Source of the DNA: Arcobacter caeni
GTDB lineage: Bacteria > Campylobacterota > Campylobacteria > Campylobacterales > Arcobacteraceae
Reading direction: 5' to 3'
Length of the DNA stretch: 64,000 nt
Assembly: GCF_003063245.1 (NCBI RefSeq)
Contig: NZ_MUXE01000011.1
Location: forward strand, 1 to 64,000
Shown here: piece by piece, positions 61,651 to 64,000 of the stretch
Layout: every line of letters starts with the position of its first letter
Numbering within the stretch: position 1 is the stretch's first letter
The notes under the pieces: generated by a model
The model's database searches: none
The model's input: only the letters and a program-made list of their open reading frames with translations
Told to the model about the DNA's origin: nothing
Position numbers and translations under genes: made by a program

Positions 61651-63003
61651 TTATCTAGGGATTTTAGGCATCCCATTTGGTCCCATTTGAGACAACATAT
61701 TTTGTAAACCTTTCATTCCGCCTTTAGAAGAAAGTTGTTTTGCCATTTTTGAAGCATTTTTAAACTGCTTTAAAATTTTATTAATTTGAACTTCAGAAAG
61801 TCCTGAACCAACAGAAATTCTCTTTTTTCTACTAGAATTCATTAAATCTGGATTTTCTCTTTCTTTTAAAGTCATAGAGCCAATAAGTGCTTTAATTCTT
61901 TTAATTTCACTAGAGTTTTCAAAATCCATATCTTTTAGTGGTCCAGCAACCTGAGAAAGACCTGGAATCATTCCAATAATCGATTTCATTGAACCTAATT
62001 TACTCATCATAGAAAGTTGGTCTAAAAAGTCATTAAAATTAAATTCACCTTTTTTAATCTTTTTACTAACTTCTTTTGCTTTTTTTTCATCAATAATGGC
62101 AGATGTTCTTTCCGCTAATCCCTCGATGTCTCCAAGACCTAATAATCTTGAAACAATTCTATCAGGAATAAATACTTCTAAGTCTGGCATTTTCTCACCA
62201 GTTCCTATAAATCTTAAAGGAACTTCTACTTGATTAGCAATTGAAAGTGCAACTCCACCTTTTGTATCACCATCATATTTTGATAAAATTACACCATCAA
62301 TTCCAATTTTTTCTTTAAAAGTTGTTGCTGTTTTTGTAGCATCATGACCAGTTAGCGCATCTGCCACATAAAAAATTTCACTAGGATTTATAGCATCTTT
62401 TACATTTTTTAGTTGAAGCATTAACTCTTCATCAATAGCTAGTCGTCCAGCTGTATCTATTAATAAAACATCATAATGCTCTTTTATAGCTTTTTCTTTT
62501 GCGGCAAGTGCAAGTTTAATTGGATCTTTTTCATTATCATCAAAATAAATATCAACTTCAATTTGAGCTGCAATTTGTTTTAATTGTTCAACTGCTGCAA
62601 GTCTTTGTAAATCACAAGCTGCAACTAAAACTTTTTTCTTTCTTATTTTTAAATAGTTTGCCAATTTTCCAGTTGTAGTTGTTTTTCCAGAACCTTGAAG
62701 TCCTGTCATTAAAATTGTTGTTGGAGGAGTTGAAGAGAAAACGAAACCTTGATTTCCAGAAGTTGTTAAAAGGTTTGTTAATTCACTTTTTAAAGCTCGT
62801 AAAAAAGAATCTTGTCCAATACCAGAATTTTTTGTTTGTAATTCGATAGAAGCAATTAATTCTTTTGTAGTTTTATGATGAACATCGGCTTTTAATAAAG
62901 CTTTTTTTAGTTCTGCTGTTGCTTTTGTTAAAGCTGCAACATCGTCTTGATGTCTTATTTTGTTAACTGCATTTCGAATTGAGCCGGTTATTGAATCAAA
63001 CAA
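61651..63003 (-). CDS. ffh: Ffh, signal recognition particle protein
   Basis: A 450-residue SRP54 homologue that targets membrane proteins co-translationally with 4.5S RNA. NG domain with G1 GLQGSGKTTTTGKLA (near 105), RLAAVEQLKQI, LIDTAGRLAIDEELM and the GDTKGGVALS region; C-terminal Met-rich M domain (MLSQMGPNGMPK). I pick TTG at 63003 (MFDSITGSIRNAV), which has GGAG at the proper distance; another TTG 15 bp upstream has no SD. A hairpin overlaps its SD. Its 4.5S RNA partner is not in this window. Confidence 0.95.
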   Translation of the reverse strand: MFDSITGSIRNAVNKIRHQDDVAALTKATAELKKALLKADVHHKTTKELIASIELQTKNSGIGQDSFLRALKSELTNLLTTSGNQGFVFSSTPPTTILMTGLQGSGKTTTTGKLANYLKIRKKKVLVAACDLQRLAAVEQLKQIAAQIEVDIYFDDNEKDPIKLALAAKEKAIKEHYDVLLIDTAGRLAIDEELMLQLKNVKDAINPSEIFYVADALTGHDATKTATTFKEKIGIDGVILSKYDGDTKGGVALSIANQVEVPLRFIGTGEKMPDLEVFIPDRIVSRLLGLGDIEGLAERTSAIIDEKKAKEVSKKIKKGEFNFNDFLDQLSMMSKLGSMKSIIGMIPGLSQVAGPLKDMDFENSSEIKRIKALIGSMTLKERENPDLMNSSRKKRISVGSGLSEVQINKILKQFKNASKMAKQLSSKGGMKGLQNMLSQMGPNGMPKIPR

Positions 63004-63012
63004 AGTAAATCT

Positions 63013-63039
63013 CCACAATTTTTAAATTGTGGAATTATA
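63013..63039 (-). promoter_or_regulatory. ffh promoter with inverted repeat over the ribosome binding site
   Basis: Minus-strand -10 TATAAT (63034-63039) is followed at once by CCACAATT (63032-63025), TAAA and AATTGTGG (63020-63013). The right arm runs into GGAG, the SD of the TTG start at 63003. The repeat could be an operator or a 5' hairpin that masks the SD; if transcription starts about 7 nt after the -10 the left arm would be only partly transcribed. Confidence 0.5.
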
Positions 63040-63152
63040 CTCTAGAAATTCTTTATTTTAGATTAAAAAAATATATGATTTTAAGGTAATATTTATATTT
63101 TGATTTTCTTCAAATCACTATTTATAGGGATTAGTGTTTAAACAAACCTTAA

Positions 63153-63911
63153 TTATGAATTAAAGTCATACACTCTAAATTCTTTTGGTTCAGGTGATTC
63201 AAAAACATAATTAAAAATTTTAGTAACTTTAGAATGTAATAAAACTCTATTTATATTTGAAGCTGTTCTTCCATAAATAGCATCACCAATTATTGGTAAT
63301 CCCACAGAATTTAGATGAACTCTAATTTGATGAGTTCTTCCTGATTCTATAACTATCTTAATTTTTGATTTATTTCCCTCAACTAATACTGGATAAACTG
63401 TACTTTTTGCAGGTTTTCCTCTTTTTAAATCAATTTTAGATTTTGCCATTCCCCTATCTTTTGTTGTTAGAATTGGTTTATCAATTTCTATTTCATCAAC
63501 AACTTTTCCTTCAACAATAGCTACATACTCTTTATAAACTCTATTTTGTGCAAACTCTGTAATTGCTTTTTTTTGAAAGTCTTCATTTTTTGCAAACATC
63601 ATTACACCACTTGTTTCTTTATCAAGTCTATTTAATAAAATTGCTTTTTCATATTTTTTTGCAACATCATCAGCAGTTAAAAATGCTGGTTTATCAACAA
63701 CTAAAATATCCTTATCTTCAAATATTACTCTAATTTTTCCAATTTCTTTAATATTAAATTTAGTATCACTTCTAATTTCACCTCGTGCAATTAAAACTTT
63801 TTGTTCACCAACTTTTACAACACCTCTATCAATTAACTCTTTTGCTTTTGAGTTTGATATATTTTCTTGTAATGCTAATAGTTTATATGCTTTATCATAA
63901 GTTACAGCCAT
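63153..63911 (-). CDS. RluA-family pseudouridine synthase with S4 domain
   Basis: A 252-residue RNA pseudouridine synthase. An N-terminal S4-like domain (about 1-50) precedes the catalytic domain with RLDKETSGVMMFAKN, catalytic Asp97. ESGRTHQIRVHLNSVGLPIIGD (about 188-210) is the RluA/RluD C-terminal signature. The substrate nucleotide cannot be told. It overlaps the upstream gene by about 10 bp, so the two are translationally coupled. Confidence 0.9.
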   Translation of the reverse strand: MAVTYDKAYKLLALQENISNSKAKELIDRGVVKVGEQKVLIARGEIRSDTKFNIKEIGKIRVIFEDKDILVVDKPAFLTADDVAKKYEKAILLNRLDKETSGVMMFAKNEDFQKKAITEFAQNRVYKEYVAIVEGKVVDEIEIDKPILTTKDRGMAKSKIDLKRGKPAKSTVYPVLVEGNKSKIKIVIESGRTHQIRVHLNSVGLPIIGDAIYGRTASNINRVLLHSKVTKIFNYVFESPEPKEFRVYDFNS

Positions 63912-64000
63912 CTGTTTATCTCCTTTATTATTGGTTCTATCGAACCTGCTTTTGTTAGAATTGGCTTCTCTAAATCTTCTAAATTATTTAGATATTCACC
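63902..64000 (-). CDS. 3' end of a gene cut by the window edge (waaA candidate)
   Basis: Reading the minus strand from the right edge, an open frame gives 32 residues (starting GEYLNNLEDL and ending IIKEINRWL) and stops at 63902-63904. It covers the RluA-type start and contains its SD (AAGGAG), the normal sign of a coupled upstream gene. From memory, in Helicobacter the KDO transferase gene waaA precedes an RluA-type gene, so waaA is a guess; the fragment itself cannot identify it. Confidence 0.5.
   Translation of the reverse strand, partial: GEYLNNLEDLEKPILTKAGSIEPIIKEINRWL

Noticed and set aside
1-64000. CRISPR array, transposon or prophage
   Set aside because: No spaced direct-repeat array, transposase, integrase or phage structural gene seen; base composition looks even across the window.

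Overview
The window is AT-rich chromosomal DNA from a Campylobacterota bacterium, most likely Arcobacter/Aliarcobacter or a close relative. Reasons: very low GC, heavy AAA/TTT/TTA codon use, extended TATAAT promoters with periodic T-tracts and no clear -35, a BatABCD aerotolerance operon, PomAB-like stator genes, and almost the whole flagellar basal body, hook and export gene set packed into one block with no visible sigma-54 sites. I see no insertion sequences, prophage, tRNA genes or CRISPR arrays.

Layout. 1-400: no protein gene, but a consensus stable-RNA promoter (TTGACA-N17-TATAAT) and a boxA-like site on the minus strand point out of the left edge, so an rRNA operon probably starts just outside. 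409-3569 (-): clpS-clpA, then a lipoprotein cytochrome c. 3762-9985 (+): moxR, DUF58, a DUF4381-like protein and batA-batB-batC-batD. 10049-11781 (+): an exported amidohydrolase-like protein and bioD. 11862-11945: an unexplained C/U-rich inverted-repeat element behind its own promoter. 12079-17843 (+): a CoA-ester operon (CitE-like lyase, an acyl-CoA ligase fused to a CitE-like domain, mesaconyl-CoA hydratase, malyl/methylmalyl-CoA lyase), followed by a separately promoted class I fumarase and a DUF5718 protein. 20591-27761: a chemoreceptor with NIT-like and CZB domains, a zinc-ribbon MscL, a flavin reductase, a 74-residue protein, an MFS transporter and a molybdopterin oxidoreductase.

27810-58157 (-): the flagellar block. 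In transcription order it reads cheY, a cheZ-like gene, flgF, flgB, fliF, fliG, fliH, fliN, flgD, two flgE-like hook genes, a coiled-coil membrane protein, an exported TPR protein, a flaG-like gene, fliY, motA, motB, flgJ, flgN-like, an exported protein, flhF, flhG, a small membrane protein, fliE, flgC, fliK, fliR, flhB, a second TPR protein, fliI, flgL, flhA. Most genes touch or overlap and there are a few internal promoters. flgG is divergent from cheY and is followed by a Lys/Tyr-rich protein and a SPOR-like membrane protein. 60539-64000 (-): rimM, khpA, rpsP, ffh, an RluA-type pseudouridine synthase and the tail of one more gene.

The strongest candidate for something new is the 12-20 kb CoA-ester locus. 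Mesaconyl-CoA hydratase, a methylmalyl-CoA-type lyase, a citramalyl-CoA-type lyase, a CoA ligase and a possible mesaconase (class I fumarase) could together interconvert glyoxylate + propionyl-CoA with acetyl-CoA + pyruvate, as in the second half of the 3-hydroxypropionate bi-cycle. It carries an unusual ligase-CitE fusion whose lyase domain has lost the conserved metal-binding Asp.
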